DNA of 64,000 nt, taken from positions 1,813,501 to 1,877,500 of the forward strand of contig CM044879.1 of the NCBI GenBank assembly GCA_024500155.1, read 5' to 3'. The translations under genes and the position numbers were made by a program. The notes below the pieces were generated by a model. The model saw only the letters and a program-made list of their open reading frames with translations. It had not been told where the DNA came from and ran no database searches. Shown in pieces: positions 35,467 to 55,505 of this stretch. Source of the stretch: Chenopodium formosanum. Lineage: Eukaryota > Streptophyta > Magnoliopsida > Caryophyllales > Amaranthaceae. Each line of letters starts with the position of its first letter. Positions within the stretch are counted from its first letter, which is position 1.

Positions 35467-36058
35467 ATGCGGCCTATTGTACCGTGCGGCAGGATTTACT
35501 CGAGTTTCTCGATCAGGGGTTACCGACTTCCCGTGTAGCTGGGGTTACTCGATCAGGGGTTACTCGAGTTACTCGGTCAGGGGTTATTCGAATTGTCAAG
35601 CCAGGGTTACTCAAGTTACTTAGTCAAGGGTTACTTGAGTTACTCCTGATCGAGTAACCCCTCGAGTAATCCATGATCGAACCTCTCGAGTAACCCCTGA
35701 CCGATTAACCCCTCAAGTAACCCTTGACTGAACCCTTAACCGAGTAACCCCAGCCCTGACCGAATTACTCGAGTAACCCTTGACCGAATTGAACTCCTTA
35801 AATAACCCTTGACTGAGTGACTCGAGTAACCCCTGACCGAGTAACTCGATTAACTCTTGACTCAGTAATTCGAGTAACCTTTGACCGAGTAAGTTGAGTA
35901 ACCCATGACCGAGTAACCCATCAAGTAACTCATCTTGACCGAGTGAACCCCTTGAGTAACCCCTGTTCGAACCTCTCAAATAACCCCCGACCGATTAACT
36001 CGAGTAACCCCTGACTGAATAACTCGGGTAACCCCAGCCACACTGTGTGGCCTGTTTC
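35467..36058. mobile_element. GTGTGGCC-type element with expanded GAGTAACCCC array, member C
   Basis: The left end GCGGCCTATTGTACCGTGCG and the right-strand end CAGGCCACACAGTGTGGCTG are diverged inverted relatives. Between them about 560 bp is a degenerate array of GAGTAACCCCTGACC units. The left fifth is in the opposite sense (GGGGTTACTCGAGTTACTC) to the rest, so the array itself is partly inverted. Same family as members A, B and D. The 35713-35979 minus ORF is repeat translation, not a gene. Confidence 0.75.
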
Positions 36059-37911
36059 ACCAAAAAGTTGTTGTTCAAAATAAGGATATTAGGTATTTGT
36101 AATGTGAAATTATAGTAGATATGTGTTTACATGAAATGGATACAATTGTTGTAATGTTTGTAGAGCTTTCAAATGAGATAAAACTTGCAATTTAAAATGA
36201 ATGGAGGAAGTGTATAATTCTTAATAACGTAACATCTGGACAAACTAAGGCTCTATTATTTGTTTCAACTTACAAACTTATCATATTTCATAAATATATA
36301 CTAAGTTTGTTCAAAATAATTACTTATCTTTCTTAAAATATATATATTACTTATCATATTTTAGAAATAATAACTAGTTCAAAAGGAAAAAAAAAAAAGA
36401 AAGAAATAATAACAAGTTCAAAAAAAAAAAAAAAAAAAAAAATCAAATCAAATGTAAATAAATTTAGATTTATTTTAGGATTTTAGTTCACTTTAGTTTA
36501 TACACTTTTCTACACTACTACATACATATGTATTGTCAATTAATTAGGGTTATGTCTTATTTAATTCGTCTCACTCTATGATTTTAAGTATATTAATTTT
36601 TTTTTAATAACACATAATTATAAATATTAATATTAATAGTAAAAAAATGAATTGATTAATGTATACGGTCAAAATAAGAGCATAAAAAACAAACAAAAAG
36701 AACACAAATTAGATTTATAATAGGCCCCAAAAAACTGGTTTTGTTGTAAGATTTACTTTTCTACACTACTACATACATACTTGGTCTACCCCTGGTCCCC
36801 TACATGGCATTACCCTACTCTCATATTGGAATTAGAGGTGTTAAAAATTTACCTAATCCAACCCAATCTAAAAGTAATCCGTTTTTAATATACACTTATA
36901 TGAGCACAATAATTTTATATGACTCAAACTAAACTAAATTTGACCTGACTAGACTCAACAAAATCCGTTGTATTTACCTTAATTGACACCGCTAATTTAG
37001 AACGTTAACTGAGACTTTATCTGACTTTTCATGGCAACTTTAAGCTTCTTAATATGGTTTCAGATTACAAATACTCGGGTGTAGTTTTGGATGACATGGA
37101 TTGGATATTTTTGCACAACTTAGAAACTTACTTAATTAGTCTACCCTTACAAATGTCATCCAAATAGTGATGGAAATGGGTCCGGCCCTTTTCTACGTCA
37201 TTCACAAAACGGCTAGAATAGACGAGTGAGAAATGAATTGAATACTAATTAAAATACAAATTTAATAAAAAAAGGCTTTAGAAATTTCCTGGTAATTTAT
37301 GCACGATTGCAACTTTGCAAGGAATAATTGCACTATTCTTCTTCTACAATAATTTTAGCTAGCTTGCTTGCAATAGTAATGTAATGTGGACATACAAGCA
37401 GCAAACAACTTTGTTTAATTTTTCAATGCAATGTAGACAGTACAGTACAACTGTAGAATTTATCGTAGTGAAAGTTTAGGTTTTCTGAGAACGGGTACAG
37501 ACACAAATATGAGTACGAAACGACTATGGGAAAACGTGTATCTAAGCACAAGGAAGACGAGTACAAAACGTTAAAATTCATATTATAATATAATTAAAAA
37601 AAGAATTTAACCATATATTATTTGTCATTTCGTCCTCTCATTAGATCATACTATACCATCATATTAACAATAAGCTATATATAAAGACACTCATATTAAT
37701 CAACTATTACCTTATTTATCTTACTTCGCTTATATTTTTTCATTAAAAAAAGTTGCAAAAGATAAGGTGGCGGGTCACAAAACATAATAGACTATATCAT
37801 AGTAGGATACGGTTCGAGACGTATCGTCATGTGTCCAACGAATGTCGGTGTCTGACACGATGTGTCCATGTATCCTAGGTGAAAGTATGTTTGGCTTGTT
37901 GAAAATAATGC
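36059..37911. other. Gene-free, upstream of the terpene synthase
   Basis: AT-rich with poly-A near 36421-36442. A possible hAT-like MITE spans about 36836-36997: its ends AGAGGTGTTAAAAATTTACC and AGCGGTGTCAATTAAGG on the other strand are partly inverted. No gene. Confidence 0.45.
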
Positions 37912-37912
37912 C

Positions 37913-37925
37913 TATATATATAAAT
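37913..37925 (+). promoter_or_regulatory. Candidate TATA box of the terpene synthase gene
   Basis: TATATATATAAAT lies about 110 bp before the ATG at 38035, giving a leader of roughly 80 bases. Motif and position only. Confidence 0.5.
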
Positions 37926-38034
37926 AAATAATGTTGGTTATTCTTGTACACTAAACCACTCACCCTCAAGCAAATACATACTTCCGATCCGATCAACTTG
38001 TTCTTTTGTTATACCATTTTTTACTTTCGTAAAA

Positions 38035-46354
<8,320 letters not shown>

Positions 46355-47003
46355 AGCTGGAGAATAAGGAGAAAATTCAGCATTGAAGCTGATTGTATAT
46401 GTACTACTAGAAGACCGGGCTTATTACAGTTTTAAGAAGCGTCTCCTTGAAAATTTAGTGTTTATGTATATTATTATGTCTATTTGATAAGTGTGTGTAT
46501 TCGTTCTAAAGTTCTACTTGTGTATATATAGTGTGATGTAATCTTATCACCCGTATGTATATGTATCATTTTACAACAATAAACTATAAACATAAAATCA
46601 TTATCATTTGCATGAAGTTCTAAACTTGACACCGTTATCAATTATCATTCACTTTTTCGGTACATGTAATTATGTAAATATGTAATGCATAGTTTGCTTG
46701 TTAAAATGATATTATACAACATAAACTGTTATAACAGATGTAAGGATGATTGACGAAATTAACAAACAAGAATATAAAGTTTATGTCATTCACTAACAAT
46801 GAGTTAGATACGTCGACAGACAAGTGAGGTGTGCATTTTATGGTCTTGAAGATGTACAAATAATTACAAAAGGACAATTAAAATGTAATAATAAGGTTAA
46901 AAATTTTGACATGCTACAATTGTATCAGTGTATCACCTAATTTGGGTTGATTTTGGCCAAGTGAAAGGGTAAGTGAAATGGTGCCAATCCAAGATTTCTT
47001 CAC
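46355..47003. other. 3' flank of the terpene synthase gene
   Basis: An AATAAA at 46579-46584, about 225 bp past the stop codon, is a plausible polyadenylation signal. No other feature is seen up to the GRF ORF. Confidence 0.45.
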
Positions 47004-47162
47004 CTACCCATTCAAAGTAGTTGCAACTCTGTATCCTGTCTCAAAGTTGTAGAATTTGCAAGCTTTGAACCTCCTCCCTGGATTCTCATGTGTCCATGAG
47101 GTCCTAACAACAAATGGAATACCACAAAAGCACTTCTGACCCGACTTTAATGCTACCTCCAT
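47004..47162 (-). CDS. Small GRF-type zinc-finger ORF
   Basis: A 52-residue ORF from ATG at 47162 to TAG at 47004. It reads KCFCGIPFVVRTSWTHENPG followed by RRFKACKFYNFETGYR. This is the GRF zinc-finger pattern (CxCG, TSWT.NPGRRF, then C). The GRF finger is a nucleic-acid-binding domain, often found in short plant proteins that sit in repeat-rich DNA. Past the stop, another frame continues FEWVGEEILDWHHF, typical wording after a GRF finger, so a one-base frameshift may have cut this gene short. It may be a decayed gene or a transposon passenger. Confidence 0.6.
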   Translation of the reverse strand: MEVALKSGQKCFCGIPFVVRTSWTHENPGRRFKACKFYNFETGYRVATTLNG

Positions 47163-47828
47163 CCTACAAAACATTGGTGGGAATAATGAACCCCCAAATC
47201 AAAAACCCTAATTACAATTTCAAACCTTAATTACAATAATTCGCGAAATCAACAAAATTAATGGAATAAGTCTTTAATTAAAACTACTTACTTGCCTCGT
47301 ACGTCATTATGCCAATGGAGTATCTTTGCATAAATTGGAGCTCACAATTGGAGTTCAGCTTCTTCAAAGGAGAGCAATGGAGGTTTGGGTGGAAGAACAA
47401 GGGAGATAAGAAGGTTTAATTGGGAAGAGGAGAGAGAAAATTGAATTGGAGGGAAAAAAGGGTAAAAAATTAGAAGGGAGGGGGTAAACCGGCACACGTA
47501 CCTCTCACGTGATAGTCAATGCCGTAAAACCGAGTTAACACGTCTGAAACCGCCCTCAGGTGTGTTTTTATAAAAAAAAATGTTGTTTTAACAAAAAATG
47601 TTGTTTTAACAAATGCTGGGAATTGGGAAAGGGGGTACGTGGTGGTCGTGGGTTGGGAATGGGGAAGGGGTGGTGGGTAGGGTCTTAGGTTGGGAATGGC
47701 GGTTAGGGTTTGGGTTAGGGCCGGTGAGTTTGGGGAAGGGGTTTGGTTACGGTATGCTAACAAGGGAGGATGACGGAAGGTGATGGTCGTGGGTACGGTG
47801 AACAAAAAATATTTGTTTTTTGGATGTA
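47163..47828. other. Purine-rich and G-rich stretch, no gene
   Basis: The region upstream (in the minus sense) of the GRF ORF. From 47380 it is GGAGA/GGGAA-rich, and 47600-47800 is G-rich with GGGTTAGGG-like words, which is out of keeping with the AT-rich surroundings. A duplicated TGTTGTTTTAACAAA phrase is at about 47580-47612. The ORF at 47470-47805 is low-complexity Pro/Thr translation and is not accepted. Confidence 0.45.
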
Positions 47829-47918
47829 CTACCTCCGTTACAGGTTATGTGCAACGATTTGACATAAAGTAGAGAGGGAAAATGTCTAATCGTTGCACAT
47901 AATCTGTAACGGAGGTAG
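47829..47918. mobile_element. Stowaway-like MITE, 90 bp near-palindrome
   Basis: CTACCTCCGTTACAGGTTAT at the left is complementary to ATAATCTGTAACGGAGGTAG at the right, with TGTGCAACGATT continuing the stem. TA lies on both sides (47827-47828 and 47919-47920). Confidence 0.88.
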
Positions 47919-47934
47919 TATATATTTTATATTA

Positions 47935-48212
47935 CGTTGGAAAATTCCAATGGATTGGCCATTGTCTGAAATTTCCTAGGGAATATATATTTCGTCGAAA
48001 ACTTCTGATGGATTCCCCCGTTGGAAGTTTGCAATTGCCTATAAAATTCGTCCTTAATCAACTTTATTTATGACGGTTTATCCGTCATAAAGTTGCATTT
48101 TCTGACAAGCGTTAGTCCGACAACACATTTTTGTGGAAATTCGTCGGAAGCATCCTTTTTGACGAATTTTTGATGGATTTTTCCATTAAAAATCAGCATT
48201 TTTCTTGTAGTG
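47935..48212. mobile_element. CACTA element, right terminal fragment
   Basis: The stretch ends TTTTTCTTGTAGTG, the inverted form of the CACTACAAGAAAAA terminus of CACTA (En/Spm) elements. Before it are repeated GACGAATTTTTGATGGA-like and CGTCGGAA words, as in CACTA subterminal repeats. The matching left end was not found; the 90-bp MITE is at its left edge. Confidence 0.65.
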
Positions 48213-50065
48213 ATATTACAATAGGGTAGTTTAGGTTATGTCTTTATTTAGGTTTGTTTGGGTCTGTTAATTCGAGTGAAACTAATTTGTATTAATGATA
48301 CTAGATAGGCTCATTTTAGGTATCAGGTGGTATCGATTTGAGCTGAGTCCCTTGAGGTATTGAGTTCCTCAGGTACAAAATTCAGTTGAAAATTAAATTA
48401 TTACAGAGGTTAGGTCATTTTAGGTGTCGGGTAATTTTGAGAAGCTTGCTAGGAAAAAATCGAGTTGGGTCACTTGGGTATTGGGTCAAATAAAGAGGGT
48501 TAACTTCACTTTGAGTCAGTTTGGGTTTTGGGTCCGATCGGGGTATGTTTCGGGTTGTTTTACTGATTCGAGTCCATATATCAGATCTTAGATTGGATTA
48601 TTATTCGGGTCAAGTAACCTAGTATGGTCAATTCTACATACATACCATAAATTCATATAATTCGATTACCTCATCACTGAGCTGGATTGATACTTACAAC
48701 TTGACTATAAGAAGTAATAATTCAACATATATGTTGAATAGTACATAACCGACAAAACATACAAACTACAAAGGAAAAGTAGGTAACTTAAATTTGCATA
48801 GTTTAGGAGCACGAAAGCACATTCGTCATATTAAAAACCAAAAAAATCAAGCATGTACACACTGCATGCATATATATTGCATAGTACCACGAAGTAAAGA
48901 GTCTTAAGACATCGTCAATTTCGTTAATAAACGTGAAATTCACGTTGACTTAGGAGTCATTAACTCATTATATGTTGTCAATCGTCACCCTCAAAGAGGG
49001 ACCGTGTTTTTATTCAATTTCTTTTATTGCCTGAGTACGTCTAGTCAATGGCTCAATGCTAATCTCCATTTATAAAATCTCGTAAGGAACTAATCTACGA
49101 TAATATACCGCTCCCTATATAATCTACGATGATGCACTAAAAATTGAAATAGTGTAAAAATTGTAAATAGTGCAAAAATTAGAAATGTTACAAGACGGAG
49201 GAAGTGTTTGTGGATAAAACTCGTTCTTGCATATATATAACGAAGGGTCAAATCATAAAAGTTAGATGTCAAAATTAAATCAATCAACTAAAAACCAATG
49301 GATAAAGAATGAACTATGATAGATAATATGTAATATGTCACTACTGACATAAGCATCATCATTTATTTAATCATATAACATTACTTAAATACATGAACTT
49401 GCAAAGATTATGGCATGCAAACACGTTTAAAACTTCGATCAGATAATGAAAGCAATCAACTAAAAACGATGTATAGAAATAGTACGAATAGACTGCAATT
49501 GCACAAAACTTTGCAATGTAGTTGAAAATTTTAATTTGCTCACGTTATTTTGTCATTTTCTTGAAATCTTGACTTAAAACATAAATTATCAAAAAAAAAA
49601 AAAAAAATCGAAAGATAAAGCATATCAATGTATGACTAGATTAGCAGTTTTAAAATAATTACAATAATTAGTTTTTGAGAGAATTACAATAATTAGTTTC
49701 ATTATATATTTTCACCACAATAATTGGATCATTATACGGAGTACTGTTTATACGTAAAATATAATTTTAAAAAAAAATTCTTTGTTGCATCTTACCATAT
49801 CCCCGATTCCCCTCCCTCGTTGAATTTGCATACGCATCGAAAAGTGTTATGGTCAAAAGGCCAATTAATTAAATTTTCTCATTTGAAAATTGTAAAATTT
49901 ATATTAAAACTAATCAATATTAAATACTTACTCTGCTCTTTTTTTAATTACTAGAGTGTGCCGTGCAAAATGTACGAGCTATATTTCACATAGTAAGATA
50001 TTAAAATATATACAATGTATAAAGTTTTTTTTAAAGGAAAATTGTGGAAATTATGCTAGTGTATT
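48213..50065. other. Gene-free
   Basis: From 48230 to 48610 the DNA is rich in GGGTT/TCGGGT words, perhaps an old LTR or hAT remnant. The rest is AT-rich, with an eroded CGGAGG MITE end near 49195 and poly-A near 49593-49607. A CTAG preceded in the minus sense by a GTGC/GTAC near-hairpin at 49951-49980 may be an eroded Helitron end. Confidence 0.45.
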
Positions 50066-51262
50066 TTGTGTGCGCTGCAATACCGTAGGGTTACTAGCAG
50101 GGCCGTTGCAATGGTTTTGGGGGCCCTGTTCTAAAAGAACAAAGGGGCCCTTCAAAATTTGTAAATTATTTTACTTTTTTTAATCTATGATTGAGTTATT
50201 CTAATTTTTGCCTCTTTAATTTGCTTTTAGATCATTTCAAATTTCACAAAAAAAATAAAATAAAATAATATTTTAGTGATAAAAATAATACAATTACGTA
50301 ATAATTTCAAACTAATACAACTCGATCTACCTTTATTTCAATAATAAAAAAAATAACTAATACATTCAGAAATAATAATTAAAGAAACTAATTGAATGTC
50401 AAAAAAAAACCTTGACTCAAACGAAGGATGGGCAAAGCAGAAAGCACTCAAATAAATAATTCACAGAGCAATATGACTAATTGACCACAAATTTTTTTAC
50501 ATTTCATTTTTGTTTAATATATAGGGTATCATACGGGAATTAAATGATTGAAGACATATTGAAGATAACCCATATATATATATTGTCTCAAAAAAACGAA
50601 CTTAAGTACATAACCCATATATATGTGCGAAAATAAATAGCCGTTTAGTAAGAATAATTATGGAAAACTAAATTTAATTGCTCTTTGTCATCGTCAAGAA
50701 AAATAATCGGTTGAATTTGGCTAAAATAATCTGTTAAAGATTCTTGAATGGAGAATTAGGCAATATAATTTTTCGTAGAATTAACTTGATGTATTTATGA
50801 AAATAATAACTTGAATTAATGGAAGAATATGGAACATCGTAGAAATTATATGGAAACTAGGATTAGAGGAAAATGAGCATAGTAATTGTTGGAGAGTAAT
50901 GCTTCATTGAAATGGTGGGCGAGAGAAACAAGAAGTCAGTTAGCAACTTTTATCAAAAAAAAATAAATTAAATAAAAATAAGAAAAAAAAAAAAATTGGG
51001 CCCTCTTAAATTGGGGGCCCTGTGCAAGAGGACATCTTGCACACCCTCTTCTACAGCTATGGTTACTAGTAGAAAAATGGAGTAACCTGTATTATATTGA
51101 AATGATAAACCCTTATTATTTTTTTGAGTAACCCTGGAATAACAACCCTAAAATACTGACAGCATAACCCCTATATTATTAACTAAGTAAGCTCTATATC
51201 CGTAACGGGTTAACCATTATAACACTAACTGAGTAATTTCATAAAGTGGCCAGCTAAAAGTT
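50066..51262. mobile_element. GTGTGGCC-type element, member D, split by a hAT-like insertion
   Basis: The left end TGTGTGCGCTGCAATACCGT and right part AGTGGCCAGCT flank a core of GTAACCC(C)TATA-type repeats, visible at 51070-51235. The core is interrupted by the hAT-like element at 50098-51061. Without that insert it would be about 230 bp, close to member A. Confidence 0.6.
50098..51061. mobile_element. Non-autonomous hAT-like element, about 964 bp
   Basis: It begins CAGGGCCGTTGCAATGG and ends CTACAGCTATG; the right-strand end CATAGCTGTAG weakly matches the left. Inner GGGGGCCCTGTTCT and GGGGGCCCTGTGCA words lie near both ends in the same orientation. An 8-bp duplication GTTACTAG flanks it (50090-50097 and 51062-51069), with a shared G beside it. 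A CAGGG start and 8-bp duplication fit hAT elements. No transposase is seen. Confidence 0.75.
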
Positions 51263-52039
51263 AGTGAACTTATGGAGGGCTATATTATTTTCAAAAATAA
51301 ACCAAAATGCCTATAATTTTAAGAATGAAGTTTTCAAGAGTTGGGATAATACAAAATTAAAAAATGAAACATGCAATTATAATATAAATTCTTTCCAATA
51401 TTGTGTTATAAAAAATTAGTGTGTATATTTGTAATATTAAGTAAAGTGGGTATTTCCCCCAAAAATGAAAAAGTAAAGTGGGTAGTTTATATATTAACTT
51501 TTTTAAAAGATGAAAAAAAATAATAAATATAGTAAAGTGGGTAGTTCTCTCAAAAATTAAAAATTAAAGTAAAGTGGATAGTTTATATATTAACATTTTT
51601 ATAAGATGAAATAACATAATAAATATGCTTGTAGTTGAATGTTGTTAAAAAAATGTGCAATTATATATGGAGATATATATTGTATTGTAAAATAGTAAAA
51701 ATGAAAGCGAAAGTGATTTATTTATTATATAAATATATTTTTTTTTATCTAAAATTTAGGGAAGTGGAAGTTATTGACAACCAAAAAAAAAGATAAGTAG
51801 TTATTTTCCACAAAAAAAAAAAAAAAAAAAAAAGATTGCACCAAATTGTAAAATTGGGGTTTTGGAGTGATGTGGTTAAGTGTTGCAAAAATGACTCTAC
51901 ATGGTTTGTTTGAATATTTTAAATGTTTTTTTTTTATTTTTGTATCTATGTGCTAAAATTTGTTATATATTTAGATAAAATTCCTACTATCAAAAGATAA
52001 TATTTTATATAATTAATTTAAACTTAAAAATCGGGAAAA
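51263..52039. other. Gene-free
   Basis: AT-rich with repeated AAGTAAAGTGGGTAGTT and TATATATTAACTTTTT phrases at 51430-51610 (three or four degenerate copies) and poly-A near 51810-51833. Confidence 0.5.
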
Positions 52040-52660
52040 AAAACTCCCCTTTATATGAAAATAGTGTAGAAAGAACATTAGACATATTTTAAAGAACATG
52101 GGCAAAAAGAGAACATGCTAGTGTTTGAAAAATAACATACCCGTGTTTGGTAAAAGAACATGTTTGTGTTTGACAAGAACATGACATTACAAAGAACATA
52201 AAATCCTTACAAAAAGAACGTGTTATTTTTCATGGTTATTCGGGTGGTTAAACGTGTTTGAAAAAGAACATTATATTTGACAAAAAAGAACATGTTTGTG
52301 TTTGACAAAGATAGAGGTGAATATTGGGCGGGTCGGGCCAAGGTTAAAAAATTATCAGCTCACTTCTCGGGTCGGGCCAAGTTTTAGGCCGAAGTTTTTT
52401 TGCCCAAACCCGCCCAAAATGGTCAGGTCGTGCGGGTTTTTCGGGTCGAGTCAAAAAAATTAACTAAAATGCATAAGAACGCATTCCCAAACCCGCCAAA
52501 CAAATTAAATTTACGGGCCGGATCCGATCCGATTGGGGGGGGCGAAAAATTCTACCCAAAACCCGTCCAAAATCGGGCTGGCCTGTCTAACTATAATTAA
52601 TCACCTCTAGCCAAAGAACATAAAGTCAGGGTTATTACTTAAGAAGGGAGGCCCTTATTC
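52040..52660. repeat. G region: AAAGAACATG-type repeats, interrupted by a MITE
   Basis: Degenerate copies of AAAGAACATGTTTGTGTTTG run over 52070-52311 and resume as CCAAAGAACATAAAGTCAGG after 52610. The outer parts AACTCCCCTTTAT and GGCCTCCCTTCTTAA (right strand) are weakly inverted. It has the same architecture as the F element: short-repeat core and weak inverted ends. Confidence 0.45.
52312..52609. mobile_element. hAT-type MITE, 298 bp
   Basis: The ends TAGAGGTGA and TCACCTCTA are perfect inverted repeats. The flanks GACAAAGA (52304-52311) and GCCAAAGA (52610-52617) agree at seven of eight bases, fitting the 8-bp hAT target duplication. The inside is rich in CGGGTCGGGCC words. The 52400-52600 ORF is internal to the element and not a gene. 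Confidence 0.78.
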
Positions 52661-53609
52661 TAACATATGAAATTAAAAAATTATGATCTATGCATGGATC
52701 ATAAATTCATAATATGAAGTATCCATAAAAAGTACTTCCTCCGTTTTCTTTGACTTGCAACACACCTTTTAAGCACGCAGTTTTAGGAGATGATTAATTA
52801 GTGAGGGTAAACAAGTTATTTTATCAATATAATTTTTACACGAAAATTAGAATAGGGTTAAGTATCATTTGTAAAAATTATCACTACTAGAAAAAAGACT
52901 TATGGCAACAGCAATAATTCGTTACCATATGTCTTATTAATGTTGCCATATGCCTATAGCAACGGATTATAAACCGTTACCAATAGGTGCCGTTGCTAAA
53001 ACTCTTTGGCAACAACTTTCATGCATTAGGCAACAGTTATTGTAAACTGTTGCTGTAAATAACTATGGCAGCGCTTTTCTTAGGTAGCACTTTTTAACTT
53101 ATGCTAACACTTATTTAACAACTTTAGGCAACATTTTCAAAGTTAAAGCAATAATTTTCGCTAATTTAAAGCAACACTTATTAGCTTGATACTAGTTGAT
53201 GTTTAAAATTAAGGCAACACTTTATTTTGTTTATGACAACGCTTCCAATTGAAACTAAGGCGACACTTTTAAACCTGTTAATGGCAACGCTTTTAATTGG
53301 CATTAAATCAATAGATAATATACTGCGTATAATAAATAAATTGCTTAAATAGCATATAATCGATTAGTACAAGTTCTCCATAAAAATTTATACGTAGTTA
53401 ATTCAAATCAATTCTAAATGATAAGCTAAATATTTGTTACAAACAACAAAAACATTTAATCTAAATATTTCATACATTAATCTAATAAAAATTCCAAAAC
53501 CAAAATAAAAAAAAAAAAAAACAATCTAATATTTTTGCTCAAATTCCAATAGATCTTTAGATGTTTGATGGAGCACTTGATACTTGGATATAAATAATCT
53601 CCTGCAAAA

Positions 53610-53643
53610 CAACAACAATAATAATAATAATAATAATAATAAG
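53610..53643. repeat. AAC/AAT trinucleotide microsatellite
   Basis: An (AAC)n to (AAT)n run inside the CACTA element. Confidence 0.8.
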
Positions 53644-54407
53644 ACTCTTATATTCAATTAAAAAAAATAAATATCAAATGAATTATTTATGGAAAATTAT
53701 TATCAAAACAATAGAAATTACTATTGTAGTGAGTAAATAATGAAAAAAAAAATTCATCTAAAAAAGGCAAGATGGAGGTACCGTATAGTAGCTACATCAC
53801 AAGAGTATAAGGAAGTAACATCAAAGGATCATAAATTTGTATAATCATAGATACTACAATATCAAAATACTAGCACAATTTCGCTAAGCTAGGATCATAA
53901 ATTTTGATGCCTATCTTCGAGAAGAGCAAAGAGATTGAGTTTTTAATCGTATAATTAACTAAGCAAATTGCGAGTAAGCACATATTTACAACACAAAGAT
54001 CAAGTTTCTTGATTATCCATTATACCATATAAAGTAGTACTTGAACAATATTAAATAAATATGTAAATCACTAGCATGCATATATGAGCTTCTTAACACC
54101 CTGCAAATTCCAAGGCGTTTTTTAGCATATGCACACACATAAAAATACATAATTCAAACCACCTAAGTATGATCTTTGGTCTGACATCCAACTCAGCAAG
54201 CAAAGGTATTTTAAGTTAACTAGTATAGATTCCCAACAATCACGCTGCTTATCTCTAGTTTGTTTACTTTATTTAGAACTTCAATAATATAATACACCAT
54301 TTCAAATTCTTCAATCACATGTAACAATGTAAAAAATGAAAAAGAGAAAAGGAATGTAACATGTAAAATGGAATGACATACCTGTTCATAATCTTAAATA
54401 ATATAGT

Positions 54408-54754
54408 TTATGGATCATTTGTAGTTGTTGAAACGATAGCTTTTGCAATAATTTCCGGAGTCAAGCTAGGATCTTTTTGGCGTAGTTGTGCAAGGGCTGA
54501 TATTACTGCATCAAGAGTTATATTTCCTTGCTGATTTTCAATATCCATGCGTATCTCTTGTAGTTTTAAGGTCTCAGATTCAAGCTCCTTTGTTTTCCTC
54601 TCTATTTCAGCTTCTTGTGCAGCAACTTGTGCAGCATGAACTTCTTTTTCCTTGGCAAATTCTTCAATTTCAGCATTTATATCCTTTTGAACATCAGCAG
54701 TTACAACACTTTTGATAGACTCCATGACCTCTTCTGGTAGAATCAAAGAGGTAC
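54408..54754 (-). CDS. Last exon of a CACTA-borne protein, coiled-coil
   Basis: The exon follows an AG acceptor (TCTCCTACAG just past 54754) and ends at TAA 54410-54408. It encodes about 115 residues. The centre (EIEEFAKEKEVHAAQVAAQE, then a Glu/Lys/Leu heptad-like stretch) is a clear coiled-coil. It ends IAKAIVSTTTNDP. An acidic coiled-coil C-terminus just inside a CACTA terminus, coded inward-to-outward, resembles the Ptta/En/Spm accessory transposase, but I see no catalytic motif. A donor-like GGTATAATTC lies near 54860-54851, suggesting an upstream exon at about 54861 and beyond. Earlier exons would be past 55201 and are lost. No Met at the exon start: it is a partial gene. Confidence 0.5.
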
Positions 54755-55505
54755 CTGTAGGAGATTATAGGTACTAAATGCGGAATTAACATGAATCATA
54801 TTCATATAGCACCAAACCAAGGATCTCATGCATAACACATAAAGAAGTAAGAATTATACCTTTGAAGCGTGATTCCACGATGATCGAGCAAGAACAATGG
54901 GGAGATAAAGAACCTCAAACGCGATTCCTCTATTCAGTCCACGGGCACGGATTAAAGCCTCCACTAATGCTAGTTAGTCTCGAGAGAACACTTCTATCGA
55001 TCTTCTACGGAGATGGAAGAACAATCAACTAGGCAAGGAACACCGTGCAACACCACGAGGGCCACTAGGGTGGCCGGCCGTGAGGGGAGGTGAGAGAGAG
55101 GTGGCGTGTGAGAGAGGGAGGAAGAGGGTCTTTGGATGGTGGTTGCTTGTTTCACAATTCACTGTAATGTTAATTGTGACTATCTTCCAACCCTAGGCAA
55201 GTTTCGGATAAGTTTAGTTAAGTTTAAATATATAAGTGAAAATCAAGTGAATTGAATACACCTTAATATAGTTTGAGTTATTGCACCATTTCTATATTAG
55301 CCCTAACTATACCGAAATATTAAGAATAAATAATATTAATAATGTGAAGTCTCTGCACAAATTTTAATTTCAATAATTTTTGTTTTAATTTATTAATAAT
55401 TAACTTAACTATACAATATACTAAAATAAATGTTCTTGATAAAGTAATAATAACATGAAGTCTCTATATAAACTTATAATGTCAATATTTAGTTAGTTAA
55501 ATAAT

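Larger units (their letters stand above)
52882..55201. mobile_element. CACTA (En/Spm) element, truncated at the duplication junction
   Basis: The left terminus is CACTACTAGAAAAAAG at 52882. Subterminal repeats follow: GGCAACACTTTT and GCAACGG(C/T) words in both orientations to about 53310, as in CACTA elements. A minus-strand coding exon lies at 54408-54754. No right terminus (TTTTT CTAGTAGTG) is found before 55202, where block A' begins abruptly, so the element is cut there. Confidence 0.7.

Noticed and set aside
35713..35979. LLGQ/LLEL-rich minus ORF
   Set aside because: Translation of the GAGTAACCCC repeat array.
35465..36060. CRISPR-like array
   Set aside because: Units are degenerate, spacers are absent and the sequence is a plant nuclear minisatellite.
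47695..47725. Interstitial telomere repeat
   Set aside because: Only a few GGGTTAGGG-like words occur, with no run of TTTAGGG units.
49951..49985. Third Helitron 3' end on the minus strand
   Set aside because: CTAG and a weak GTGC/GTAC stem are present, but the hairpin is poor and no TC start could be paired.
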